A stretch of DNA of 38,230 nt from Elysia marginata (taxonomy: Eukaryota; Mollusca; Gastropoda; Plakobranchidae). Each line of letters opens with the position of its first letter. The first letter of the stretch is position 1. Below, one piece after another: positions 1 to 12,500 of the stretch. A model generated the notes under the pieces. It searched no databases and had not been told where the DNA came from. It was given only the letters and a program-made list of their open reading frames with translations. Location: the NCBI GenBank assembly GCA_019649035.1, contig BMAT01011161.1, positions 108,675-146,904 of the forward strand, given 5' to 3'. Made by a program: the position numbers and the translations under genes.

Positions 1-44
1 ACGGGTGATGCGCCATACGCTGGCGCATTCGTAGTAAGTGAGTT

Positions 45-270
45 AAAGTCCTGAATCTTGTTTTGACCATTAAGATTGAGGCTGAGATGTTTCTATCAGC
101 TTTGTTGAGCAAGTATACATTTCTCTAATCAAATGTTCAAATTTAAAGTCTTGGATCTGGTTAAGATTGTTGGGATTGAGACTGAGATGGTTCTATCACC
201 TTTGTCAACCAGGTATACATTTCTCTAATCAGATGTTCAAATTTAAAGTTTTGGATCTGGTTAAGACTGT
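45..270. repeat. 100-base tandem repeat, about 2.3 copies
   Basis: AAAGTC(C/T)TG(A/G)ATCT starts at 45, 145 and 245, a period of exactly 100. Copies share TATACATTTCTCTAATCA and AATGTTCAAATTTAAAGT. The third copy stops near 270. It lies in the intron after exon 35. Confidence 0.9.
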
Positions 271-396
271 CAAATGTTATTTACATGTCTTTAATTTAAA
301 CTAAGGTAAACTTGTTTTCTCAGATGAACAGAAGTTTTAATTTGAAAAAATAACAAATGAAATACCATATTTTATTTGTTTAAAAAAAAAACCTAC

Positions 397-504
397 CTGA
401 AGCATGAATATTTGTGAGAATAAATTGAGTTTGAGGATCATTTTCTGCCATTGGTTGTATTCGGCATCCCAGGGAGGAGTAAATATAATCAATTGGGTTC
501 ATTT
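397..504 (-). CDS. Exon 35: start of PARP catalytic domain (last exon in window)
   Basis: Phase 1 in and out (GCTTCAG|GTAGGT). Encodes MNPIDYIYSSLGCRIQPMAE, then NDPQTQFILTNIHAS. NPIDYxYxxLxCxIxP is the conserved opening of the ADP-ribosyltransferase fold. NAD-binding and catalytic residues lie in later exons outside the window. Confidence 0.93.
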
Positions 505-3500
505 CTGCGGATAAAGTAGAGATGCAAGGTCAAGTCAAATTTCTTCACAGTTCTTTCATGAGTTTGATTATTGTTTCTTCAGTGGTTGACAGCAATATTC
601 TGATAAGCCTGATAGCACAGATGTAAATAGCACTAGAATCTTGACAAGTTTGAATCAGCCTTCCCGTTAGAACATGCATATATGCAAACTCCATTGGAAA
701 AAAAATAATAAATAAAACACAAAGAGCCTCTTAGATAACTTACAAACAGTAACTGAAGGCCTTAAGCAGCTTGGATCTTCCAGAAAAGATCTGGCATCAA
801 AATGTTGGATGGAACTTTTTCTGAAGGTCAGATTGACCCTCAAATTTCAACCCAAGTTCTATATCACACATAAAGTAAATGCCAGACAAAAGTTATATCT
901 TCGTTATTCTTGGTTTGATAATAATAAACAAAGAACTTTACACAACAAGAAAATTTGCGGGTAACGGAAAAGCCTTAAAATTAAGCAATTTGGAATCCAC
1001 ATATGAACACCAGCAATTTGGCCAGACACATTTTCAATTTTGTTACTGAATCAAACTTTGTTGATTTATAGCCATCACCCTTTGTACAGCTATAAAAACC
1101 TCTTGAGTCATTTAAAAAATCTGGGCCTGTTTTACATACCTGATTTCCTGAGATTAGCTCCGAGCAGAATTGTGTTTGCCACCTGGAGGTCCATGAGGTC
1201 TGCAAGAAGCTTGGTGTGTTCCCTGAGCATCTTTTTCTCCGATATGGGCTGAATTGTTTCATGCTCAAACCCATAGATTGGCACCAGGTGGTAGTACTCA
1301 TTGGTCAGCTTGGCAATCTGCATTACAAAAAATTTTCAATGGTTAAAAAATGTGTGTTGTAAAATATACACAGTCAGCTCTGTTTAAGTCGATCCCTCCA
1401 AGGGACATAGTAAAGGTAGTCCCATACTCGACATGAGCGTAGGGGAACAAGGAGCAGGGTCCTTGTTTTTCTAGGCACACAGCATAGTGAGGTAGTTTGC
1501 CATTGCTTTCCTCGCCGCCTTTACTTTCGCCAAGTCTTAAGAGACTTTCGCCGAGTCTTAAGAGACCTAGCTACCCATCAAGTGCTGAGTGGGCACAGGG
1601 GAGCAAATAAAATTTAGCCTGGACTGAGGATCAAACCTGGGACCTCTCAGACAGCCGTCAACCGCCCTACCGATTGCGCCACTGCTCACCCCAAGGGACA
1701 TAACCAAAGTGAAAAATCAAGTTATGTGCAAGTCCTTATAAAACAAATATTCTGATGGGACAAAAAAAAAAGAATCAAGTTAACTGAAAATTGACTAACA
1801 TACATGGACTTCTGCAGAGCTGACGGAAGATTCGTAATCGTTTGTACTTTCTAACAACAGACAAGCTACTCTCATAAAATTGCCAGTAAAAAACAAAACA
1901 AAACGAAGAATTGCACTAGGAAGAGGTGAGTAGAGACATCAGTGGATCAATTAAAAGGCAAAGAACAAGACCTGGTGCATTGGAGCTGTTATAAAAAAAA
2001 TTGGAGGATCTCTCGCTCAACTGTGGTGGAGATAAAGTTGAAAGTGTTCCATAGCCATTAAGATTGTAAAGGGGTGACAAGGTAGGCTGCCACCTTTTTT
2101 GTCACTTAGCATTATGATGGAGGTGATAATCTTATCTACATTACTGCCTTTCATAGTTTAAGGCTGGTGCCAATTTACTTCCGGGTGTACAATTGAGGTT
2201 TTCCAGGTTTAAAAAAAAAACTGGGGTAATGAGGGATCCAACTCATAGCCTTGCACAAAACAGGCAGCAGTGCAACCAACAGAGCTATTTCCTCCCCCAC
2301 CCACCCCCGACTCTCACCTTACAAGGGTAAGTAGGAGGCAGAAATGCAAATAAAAAAAATTTTTTTACACCCAAAAGTTGCATAAATCGTTCTTACCTCT
2401 TCACAATTACTTTGGTACTCAGCATGCAGATCAGTTGTAAGGTTGTTGCGCAGTTTTACCACTTTTTCAATCAGCTCACTGCAAACAGAGGACATTTTAT
2501 ATAAGACTGAGATTTATACACAAAAAAATGCATCAAAGAAAAAGAACAATATGAAAAAAAGCATTGATATTTGCCTCCAGTATAAAGACAAAGACATAAA
2601 AAGAAGAAAACAATACAAATTTTTTAATATTCTAGTAGCTGCTTTTGTTTGAGAAAAAAAAAAGTTCCTTCATAAATTAGTTCTAATTTATGATTTAGCC
2701 GAACTAAATAGACAACCAAAAGCAAATAAAACTCCTTAGCTGAAACTTAGTAAAGTTCATAGAAGAAAGAAACACCACAAGGTTGGCGTTCCCAAAAAAG
2801 AAAAATTCTTTCCGAAAACTGCTTTTTTTTTCTTCAAACAAATACCACTTGCTCAGACCTGATGAATAAGTCGTCAGTCAGCTAAAATTATGAAGCAGGT
2901 AAAAAATTAATAAATAATACCGCAAATAAAGGAAGTCATGAAAGTCTAAACCTCTTCTTCTTTCCCAAACTTTAGCCGCAGAAAGACCATGACAAAAGCT
3001 TTATTTTAAGTACCATAAAAAGAAAAAAAGAACAACAACAAACAATAACTTAAAGCTGCCCAGGTGAGACAGATTTGGAGATAGAAGCATATGTGTTATA
3101 GAAAAATTTCACCACCCCTGAAATGGTTTGAACGTACCAAAAATTTTCCACCCCTGAAAATGTAGGCAAAAACGTAAATCCTCTAATATAAACAATAGTA
3201 GCAGGCCTGCATTTAAGCCATATTTTATTTCTCATGTTCCGCTTGATCATGAGAAGGACCTTAAATTCTCAGGAATCATCCATGTCCTGTCTTTCTCCAT
3301 AATATTGTCCATCAGGTTAAAAGACCCTTCAACAATGGGCCTACTAGGAGCAGACAAGGTTGCTTTAACAACTCTTTGTCAAAAGTTGGTATTTTGGCTG
3401 GCCATTTTTGGATTGTTTGAATAAATGGTAGAACCAGTCAGTATTAACTCTGAAATTTTTTGTTTGGGCGTATCAAAACTTTCTCTTTGATAATAATAGA

Positions 3501-6500
3501 TCGCGAGATCAATAAAATCAACAAAATCTGCGTTAAAAGAATACATATGTAAAATGGCTTGAAATGACCTAATGTAGACCTAGATTTACTTGTAATAATC
3601 AAGCACAAACTAATGTTATAAGCCTTGATATAGAACTAGTTTGTAGATCTAAATCTATGCTTGTACTAATAGATCAGTAATCTTTAATATTTCCCATGAT
3701 CTCAAACTCCTTGGTTTAGAATCTCATCCAAAGTTGCATAAATAGATTTAGATCTAATCTAGAGATTTAGATCAAACAGTTACATAAAAACTTGAATATA
3801 GAGCTAGATCTACTCCCTTAGTTTATTACGGCTTTCCATTCATTTCAATGTGTAATGGCAAATTAAACTATTTTCGAAGTCCGTAAGAAGTCAAACGACA
3901 TGGAAAGAAAAACACAGTGCGAAATGTTTGTAAACACTTTCTGCCATTGCGGCCCAGGGCCAATCAGCTGTATCTAAATTTAGGGGAAAAAACAGACATA
4001 AAAGCAATGCCGTGCCCCTGCAAGTCCTTGGTTGTGTACGTCTCCAAGGGCATAGCTCTCAAGTGTAGATGGCATCAGCTGACGATAAAATTAGAACACT
4101 CTACAGAGCTGGCGAATCAGAACGGCGCTAGCGGTAGGAAGTCACAACAACATGTAGGGCTTCCCGGCGGCAGGGATGCGAGATTTGGTCTAGGGAGGGC
4201 CCGTTAAACTAAAGCGATCCGAAAATAAGCCTGCGGCAAAACACAGCTAAATTGTTTGTTCATTATCTTGGGGGAAAAAACTTACGTAAATGTTCCATTT
4301 CGGAAAATTATATTACTTTTTTTTTCTCACTCCGGAAATCCGGGATGTCCCAGCTAAATAACACCCATGGCTAGAAGAGAAACCACAACCCCCTTTCCCC
4401 TGATTGTCCTATCTTCTGTAAGGAACATACCTGATGTCGGTGAGAACCCTCCTAGCCTCTATCAACGTCTTTCTCTTCATGCGACCAAATGGCATAAAGT
4501 CTTCATTCAAACCAACTTTTTGGATGGAGGCCTCAAGCATGTTCACGCTGCTCTGTAAACAAACAAAATGAAGACAAAATTGAAGACACAATTCCAGTAC
4601 AATGTACAGTGGACCTCAGATACAGAAAACTTTGCAATGAAAATATAGAAAGTTTGTTGAAGCCAAGATTTATTGCAAGCAAAGTCTCTTTAAAGTAGCC
4701 CAAACGAACTAAAGAATAAAATCATACACTATTTATCAATCTTGAAGCCTTATTTAAAACTGGAAAGAATAGAACACTCAGTGCTACAAGTTCTTGCAAT
4801 GCTAGCCGTTTTTTACTCTGATATTATAATTTCTCTTTCTTTGATACTCTGATAGCAGTATCGTTTGTAAAGTGAACAACAAACAAGAAAAAAGGCTAAA
4901 AAGACCAACTTAAGTTTCAGTTTCATTCTAGTTCGTTGAAAACTAGGAGAGTCTAAAAGTGGTTTGTTCTTAAGAAAGACATTTGTTAAGCTTAAAAGAG
5001 AAAAAAAAATCTGGACTTTATTTCAGTTTGTTGCATGCAAGGATTCATTGAGTCCAAAGTTGTTGGATACAAGGTCCATCCACTATACTATAGTTTAAGA
5101 TGCAGAAAATAGTTGGACTTGTGGCATCCCAGAACACAACTTTGAATACTGTAAGCAAGCCATTTTTCTACTTTAAATGTAGTCTTCTCTTAAACAAATT
5201 GTAGATCCTTAACTTTACGTTTAAGAAAACCTGAAAAAGACAAACAGCTTCATACACCAAACAGGGGTCATTATTTGAAGACGATATAGAGGCCAAGAAG
5301 AAGAAGAAGAGTTTAAAAAAACATAAGCAATTTCAATCTGTACTCATATACCTACCATCTCAGATAAGAGATCAAACACTGGTTCTGGTAACTTGGAGGG
5401 GATGGAAGATTCAAAGTTAAAATCAACTTTGTGTTGTTTATGCTGCTTCTCTGCTTTGGGCATCAAACGGTACTTCTTCGGATGGTTTTGGAACCTGGTT
5501 AATAGAAGCATTAGGATTAGCCACACCTGTAATAGAGCCTTCAAAAAAGTTGTCAAGCTTTTTGGACATTATGCACAAGAGGTACAAATTTAAACTAAGC
5601 CTTAAAATATGCATTTCTGACATGTCTGGGAGCCTACAAGGGCATTAACAGAAAATACCATTCATCATGGTACAAAACCATTCTGTGCAAACTCAACTAA
5701 ATCCAATCAAAGCCTATCAAATCAAACTCAGGCCATTGTATCTTATCAACATATCTTTTTGTCAAGCTTTGATTTTAGAATTTCTGTTCAAACTTGCTTT
5801 TAGAAAAAAGTTTATAACTACCTATACTTTAGGATTGCATGTCAACAAGGGCGGAACAATATTCAATGGAAAAAAACCCCGCTTAATTTCATGTTCTGTC
5901 GTTTGCAAAATAGCTTAAATAAAGGATGGCCTTCATTTTTGCGTGGAATTGAGATCAAAATTGTACAAGATAATGAACTAAAAGTATTTTTTCGGATTTG
6001 CAAATAAAAGTTTTAAGATTTTTTAGACTTGCGAGAGAATCTTACTGTGTTTTCTGATTCCAATCATTGCCAGTTTTGGATTTGTAAATTTTGCAAAATT
6101 CTTTGGCTGCCTCTGCTAGAGTCTGGAAAGGCGTGTGTTGAAACTGGCCTCTGTCACCGATCCTCCCCCACCGTGTGAATAAGATGAACAATTTCTTTGC
6201 TGTATGCTGGACAATCTGATGAAACATAACAATGAACAGACAAGATCAATACAAAACTCTAACTCAAACATTCTAAACAATAGTTCAATTGGTTGATTTT
6301 GTTTCAAAGAAGTTTCCTTCTCGTTATAAATTTTTAGTCCCTTTCAAGCTGTAATAGATGTGTTAACTCTGGTCAAAACCATACCTTTGACGAAGCAAGA
6401 ATATTTGGTTTTAGATTTTCGATTGAAGTTAGTCCTAGAGGAGATAGGAGCGGGATACGCATCTCATTCGTGTTACTCTGGGTAAAGTGAACGTTTTGAT

Positions 6501-9500
6501 TTTGTTTTTTACATCAGGGACATGGACATGGCTTATTTTAAAAACAAAAGATTATCCACAATTATTTACATCATTTGACTCAATTCTGGGGAAAAAACCT
6601 TTTTTTGCAACATAAGAAAACTGAATTTTAAAAGTCTTCACACAAAAAACTTGTCAATCTTAGCTTGCAATTTCAGCAATAAAATGACAACTGGGGAGAT
6701 TTTCCTCACCTGCAACTTGTAAAAGTTGTACATGCCCCAGACTCCACATGTCACATCCACCTTGCTGAGAGTTACACTATAGGGAATGTTGGTTTCACTT
6801 CGCGCTACCTCGCTAGTAGTAAGATACAACATAAACATATGTACATAAATAAACCAAACATAGAAAACCTTGAGAAGATAAATACATGTATTTGTCCCAG
6901 GCTGTTCCACTTTCAAGAAATTCATATATATTCCTGGTAAAAATTTAGTCAGATTTTCATTAGCACCTTTCCTTCGTATCAAATTTCTTTAAAAGCTGTT
7001 TTGTTTGCCCTTGCTAAGTCAAAAACATTCAGAAAGGATTGAAATTCATACCATATCCAATAAAATTGAGACTGTAAGCTTCAAAAGAGATTCATGGAGG
7101 TAAAGGCTGTATAAATGGTGCAAGACGATTGCCTGAGAAACAAATAGGTCTTGCAACCAGTGCATTGAGTTGGACATCAGGAACTGGATTTTTTCTTCCT
7201 TTTCTCTATATTTGAAATTAGGAGTTCTAATGTCTCCGCGCCAAACTATGATATTTTCAGGCAATTTTGAACATTTAAAAACTTAATGTAATACATTGTT
7301 CAAAATAGGGAAATGTCAGAGTGCTGATAAGATTCACTGGAGGTTCGAAGCTTTTCAAACTAATTTTTTGAGATTTCAAGTAGAGTAACCTATTACAGAC
7401 AAAGCCTACGAATTTAAATATTAATCAAAGCCTGTTTAATCTGTTGGACGCCATCAACATGGTCTCTTAAAATTCTATTTCTTTATATATATCAATACAG
7501 GGATGGGGATAAATCTGAAGAAAAAAAACTTAGGAAGTTTTCGAGATCAACATTGAAGGTCAGGGGAGTACAGAGCCTAATTTAATACAAAATTTTCAAC
7601 TTTTTCCTTATTTCCTGATCAGTCAGGAGCTTTAAAATGTTCTCTCCAACATCTTCTGAGAATCATTATCTTTGACATTAGCTATTCACTCACCCAGCTT
7701 TTTTAATGTCACAGTTGCTATCCACTTTAGGAGAGTCATCCGAGTCAGGCTTTACGCCAGCCGCAGCGTCAAGTTTAGTGAGCATTGCTTCCGAGTCTGC
7801 CTCAATGTCTGGTTTGGTCTTGTCTGGCACACATTCGTCCACAGCAAATCCTTCAGGGCTCTGATGGTGAAATATATGGTGAAAGCATATGACTTAAATC
7901 TAATTTTACACAGAGCAGTAACTACAGATGCTACTAAACTTTTTTTAAATTAACTGAAAATCCATGCTTTACATTCTCATGTACATAAAACATACACTAA
8001 AAAAAAACCACAAAGTTAATTTAAATTTAAGAAATTGATCAGGGCCAAAATAACAGAAAACGGAAAATAAAAGAAAAAAATGACATTCCTGATCAACAAT
8101 GTCTCTTATATATAACATAAATTTTTAAAAGTACATCTACTTGTAGACTGAAGATCAAGCTAACATGGTCTAAGTAAAAGAACATAGGGTCTAAAATGTA
8201 ACACTTTGACATTTACTTTACTCACTAAAGAGAAAATATTTGTCAATGTTTAGAACTAACATAAGCCAACTTGGAACCTATTCAGTTCACATAAAAGAAT
8301 CTAGATGTTACGTCTACAAAGAACTGTTTAGTCAAATCTAGTTATAACAGGATTTGTTTTTAAAAAATTAAAACCCCAAAGTGAATCTTCATAAATAGCA
8401 TTCTTTTCCAATGCAAATTTTTCTCTAGTCGGTAGCAAACTGGGCTAAAATACAAATTCAACATATGCAAAATACAATCTCCCACCTTCTCAAAAGGCTT
8501 GTCATCCTTCAAGCCTAGCTTCTGGAGCTGTCTGAAGATCTTCTCAGAGTTATGCTTCCTGGCCAAGTCAGCCGCTGTATCTCCTGCTTTGTTTTGAACT
8601 TCGAGTGGAGCCCCTGCTTTGCACAACAGGAAAACAATCTCGGTATTATCAAACGTTGCTGCCGCCAAGGGACACACTGCATGGTGCAGAGCCGTCCACC
8701 CTTGAGGATCAGCTTTAGATAAATCAACTGAGCTTGTCTTGGGAACAGTTTCAAAGACTCCTGAAAGAAAAAAAAATAAAAAGAAGCCATTAACAATTTT
8801 TAGACAAGACTACATTCAGCAATGGACACCTGATAAAGACATAGCTTGGTTCTTAGAAAAACCTTCTTAATTTAATTGGAGACCACACTCATCATATCTG
8901 CTAAAATAATGGTTATTTAAAAAAACTGTCATTATCAAATTAAAAACCTTTCCAATCAAAAGCATTATTGTTGTCTCACTGATAATGTTCTACTGATTTT
9001 AGCAAATCTCTATCTTCATCCAACCTACTTTTCTTGAATTCACAAAAAGTTCCAACTTCTGTGTGTAAAATGTTCGGCTACGCACACATCTTCAACTCCT
9101 TGACTGCTACAATCAAATGCTCTGCTTTGTGCTAAGTCAATTTTCAAACCGGGATAGGGAGGGAGTGTCTATCTAGATATATGAAGGGCATTTTCATGTT
9201 TATACGGCAGTACTTGCTAGTCAAAACCTACTTTCTTTGGTAATCTGCGAGACATGACGAGTAAGAGTGAGTTTCATAGCACCGCTGGGTAGGTTTGGTT
9301 TTCCATCTGAGGGTGCTTGGACTTCAACATCTTGCTCCGGCTCATCATCATCTGCTACATCAGTGTCGTGGTCACTGTCTCCTCCGTCATCGTCATTTTC
9401 TGCATCATCTTCATCATGCTCAGAGACATCATCGTCATCCTGTGGCTCTTCATCTTCTTCAGAGGGTTAAAAAAAAGTGGAAAAAATAGTAAAAAAAAAA

Positions 9501-12500
9501 AAAAAAAAGTAAGAATAATTCTGTCAAAACATTGACGACTTTCCTAAGATTCATATAGCCACAAAATAAGGCCTCAATTAAGTTAGGACAAATAATTAAT
9601 AAAGTCTTTTAAATTACAATAAAAAGTCAAATTTTATATATCTCAATTTCTTCCAAAAAGTAATTCAAGTAAAACCATTTTTTTAAAATTCCTATAAAGT
9701 TTGAATTGTACAAAAATGCAGCAAAGTCTAATTTGAGACTAATTTAATTTAGCTGTATATTGAAATGTTTACAGTGAATGTTTCCCTGTCCTCAGAGTCA
9801 AATATGATTAACAATTTTAACGCACCCTAAACTGAACTTCAGTACAAAATATAGAGAATTTCAAATATCAGCTATCTCACTACTTAAGTGAATAAACCCA
9901 CTAGTAACAGGGCTGGAAAAAGCCAACACTCAAAACAGCTGGAAGTGAGGCTTTGGTGGCATTTCTGATTAAGTTTGACTGAATTCAGCCTACTTAAGGC
10001 TGAAATTTGCCAGCCCAGTACTAATTAATATACAGAGGCTATGAATGATGCAAACTGACCCTCCAGGTCGACGGAATCCTCATTCTCCTCCGTGTGTTTG
10101 GACAGAGACACCTGGTCCTCCTCGTCATCTTCTCCAGCATCCTCATCCAAAATATCATCAGGGTTGTCCTTGGCTGGGACCTCAAAATTTATAGTCATCA
10201 CCTGTCAGGAAATCAATAAATGGTTAAAAACATTGGCCGGAACCTCAAAATTTATTATCATCACCTGTCAGGAAATCAATAAATGGTTAAAAACATTGGC
10301 TGGAATCTCAAAATTTATTGTCATCACCGTCAGGAAATCAATATATGGTTAAAAACATTGGCTGGAACCTCAAACTTTATAGTCATCATCTGTCAGGAAA
10401 TCAATAAATGGTCACATTGGTCATCTCAGAGAGATAGAATCATCTCTTCTTACTTTGATCTCCAGCAGACTGATTCATAAGGAAGTCGCAGACCTAGGAC
10501 TAAAATTGTCATAGGTGATCTTAGTTATTTTTTTTTGCTTAACTATTCGCTATTCATGGAAAATTTTTGGTGTAGGCTAACTACATCAAAAAAACCTGGG
10601 AATTCCCAGAAGCCAAACTGATATCATAGAGAAAAAGCTAGTAAGAATGAAAGTCCATCAAACTTTTATTTTTAAACATGTCATGAAAGGGGAGGATCTG
10701 ACATTTCCTAATAAAATTGAAACATTTCTTTAAATTTAAAAAATTTAACAAAAATCCTCATAACATTCATAGGCTTAGATAAAATATACTGTTTTGACCT
10801 TAATTTGACTTTTGAGTTTGGCAAAATCAGAACTGTTAATGTTTTTAGGAAGGAAAATACCTACACCCTAATTCTATTTCTTAGTCTTCAACAGGATAGC
10901 ACGTAAATTTAGGCCAAAATTTTAGGCTAGAAAAATACCATGAATACAGCATAAGCCTAGATTAAAACTCCCGCTGAAATTATTGGCGTGAAACTAGTCA
11001 AGTCCCCTTCAGACATAAACAATAACCAACAACATTGACTTAGGTTAAAAAAGAAAAAAATTAAGTTATGTGCAAGTCAACATGCTTAATTGTTCCCATA
11101 GGACACAAAAAAGAATCAGGTTCACAAAAAACCAAGTTAAACAACTTCAACTTAAGCGGAGTTGAAGGTAGTTATGAATTTTTATAATGTTATGAAGTTT
11201 ATGGAGATGCCATAAAAGAAAACTTTTTACTGAACTCTACCCAAATATGCTAATTCTCAACCAATCATTGACATATCAAAGTGTTTTAGCTGCATATTAG
11301 GCAAGAAGCTATATATTGATAAATTGACATTTTGAGATATTAATTGTGTGTGTTTGAGGAATATTCACGACAGTAAATTTGTGGCTGGAATGAACCACAT
11401 CTTCTAGTGTCATAAGTTCATCAGCAGGTTATTGCATATGGACTGTATCAGAAATCTTTCAACTTTTGAATAAAAAAATTCTGATATATTTTTTCTAATG
11501 TTCTATTAAACTAATACAGAGATAACAAAAAAAATCGAAAGGTTCTGGCGATCTTTTGTTTGATTTGGCTTTAACGAATTTCAGAATGCTTCACTAACCT
11601 CGCGGCTTGGTTCATTAGAGAGTTGATGCTTGAGCGATGTGTCCTCCTGCATGTAGCCACTCACAGCTTCGTAGTCGGGATTCAAGAGTAGTTTAACCAT
11701 CTTCACATCATTCTTGAAGAAAAATGACACAAAAGTTGAAAATGAGTACATATTAAGAATCAACTTTGTATTATTACTCAGGTTTCATACAAACACTAAT
11801 TGTCAAGGTATGGGGGAGAACAGGTTATCACTCAACTCTGACTAAAACTAGCTATGACTTTTAAGATCTCAGTTAAGTCCTCTACATAAAGTTTTTTTTT
11901 TTTCTTTGCTTTGGACTGACTCAGGCAAATATATGAAGACTCCACTAGCAAAACAGGATAAATCACAAAGCAGAAATGCCGAATGGTTTTTAAGAAAGCA
12001 CTTGAAGTTGAAAATGAGCCTGGCATAGCATCTTGTATAAAAAATGGCATGACACTTGTGGTGTAATAAACAATGAATAGATAAAATAACCTGAAAAACC
12101 TCAAATGTGGCATCCCTGTCAAAATTACAGAAATGTATAAAACTATCACAACAAATTACATAAGAAATTTAGATATCTTAAAACATTATTAAAACATGGT
12201 TAAATGAGTGGACTTTTCGACAAAAACTTGATCAAGTAAAAAGCTATATTAAATGATATAAATAAACCCTTAAAAGAGAAAATTTTGCTGATTTGTTATG
12301 GTTTTGGCTAAGCTACAACTTTTTCTGCAAGATTTTTTTTTTTACTTTGCCTTGAGACTTGAACTCAAATTCATTTGAATTTTAAAAAAATAATTGAGTA
12401 AATTTGAATAGAAAGATTACCATTTGTATCGCATGCATCAAGGGCGTGATGCCATCACTGTCAGGGAAGTTAGGGCTCGCCCCTTTCTGCAGCATGAACT

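Noticed and set aside
1..45. Stem-loop GCGCCA-TACGC-TGGCGC as a terminator or RNA element
   Set aside because: A single six-base stem at the window edge; no further support.
3917..4207. Plus-strand 96-codon frame
   Set aside because: No recognisable domain, no splice context; lies in an intron stretch of higher GC where chance frames are longer.
9222..9231. Donor AGTAG|GTTTTG for exon 26
   Set aside because: It would place exon 27 in a frame with an early stop; GAAA|GTAGGT keeps the ankyrin frame.
9267..9535. Plus-strand frames, one very serine-rich
   Set aside because: They are the antisense of the GAT/GAA codons of acidic exon 26; the minus frame has splice sites and phase support.
10171..10412. 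CRISPR-like array
   Set aside because: Units are contiguous tandem copies with no unique spacers, in an animal gene.
10092..10480. Plus-strand repetitive protein
   Set aside because: It is the translation of the 63-base minisatellite and antisense of exon 25.
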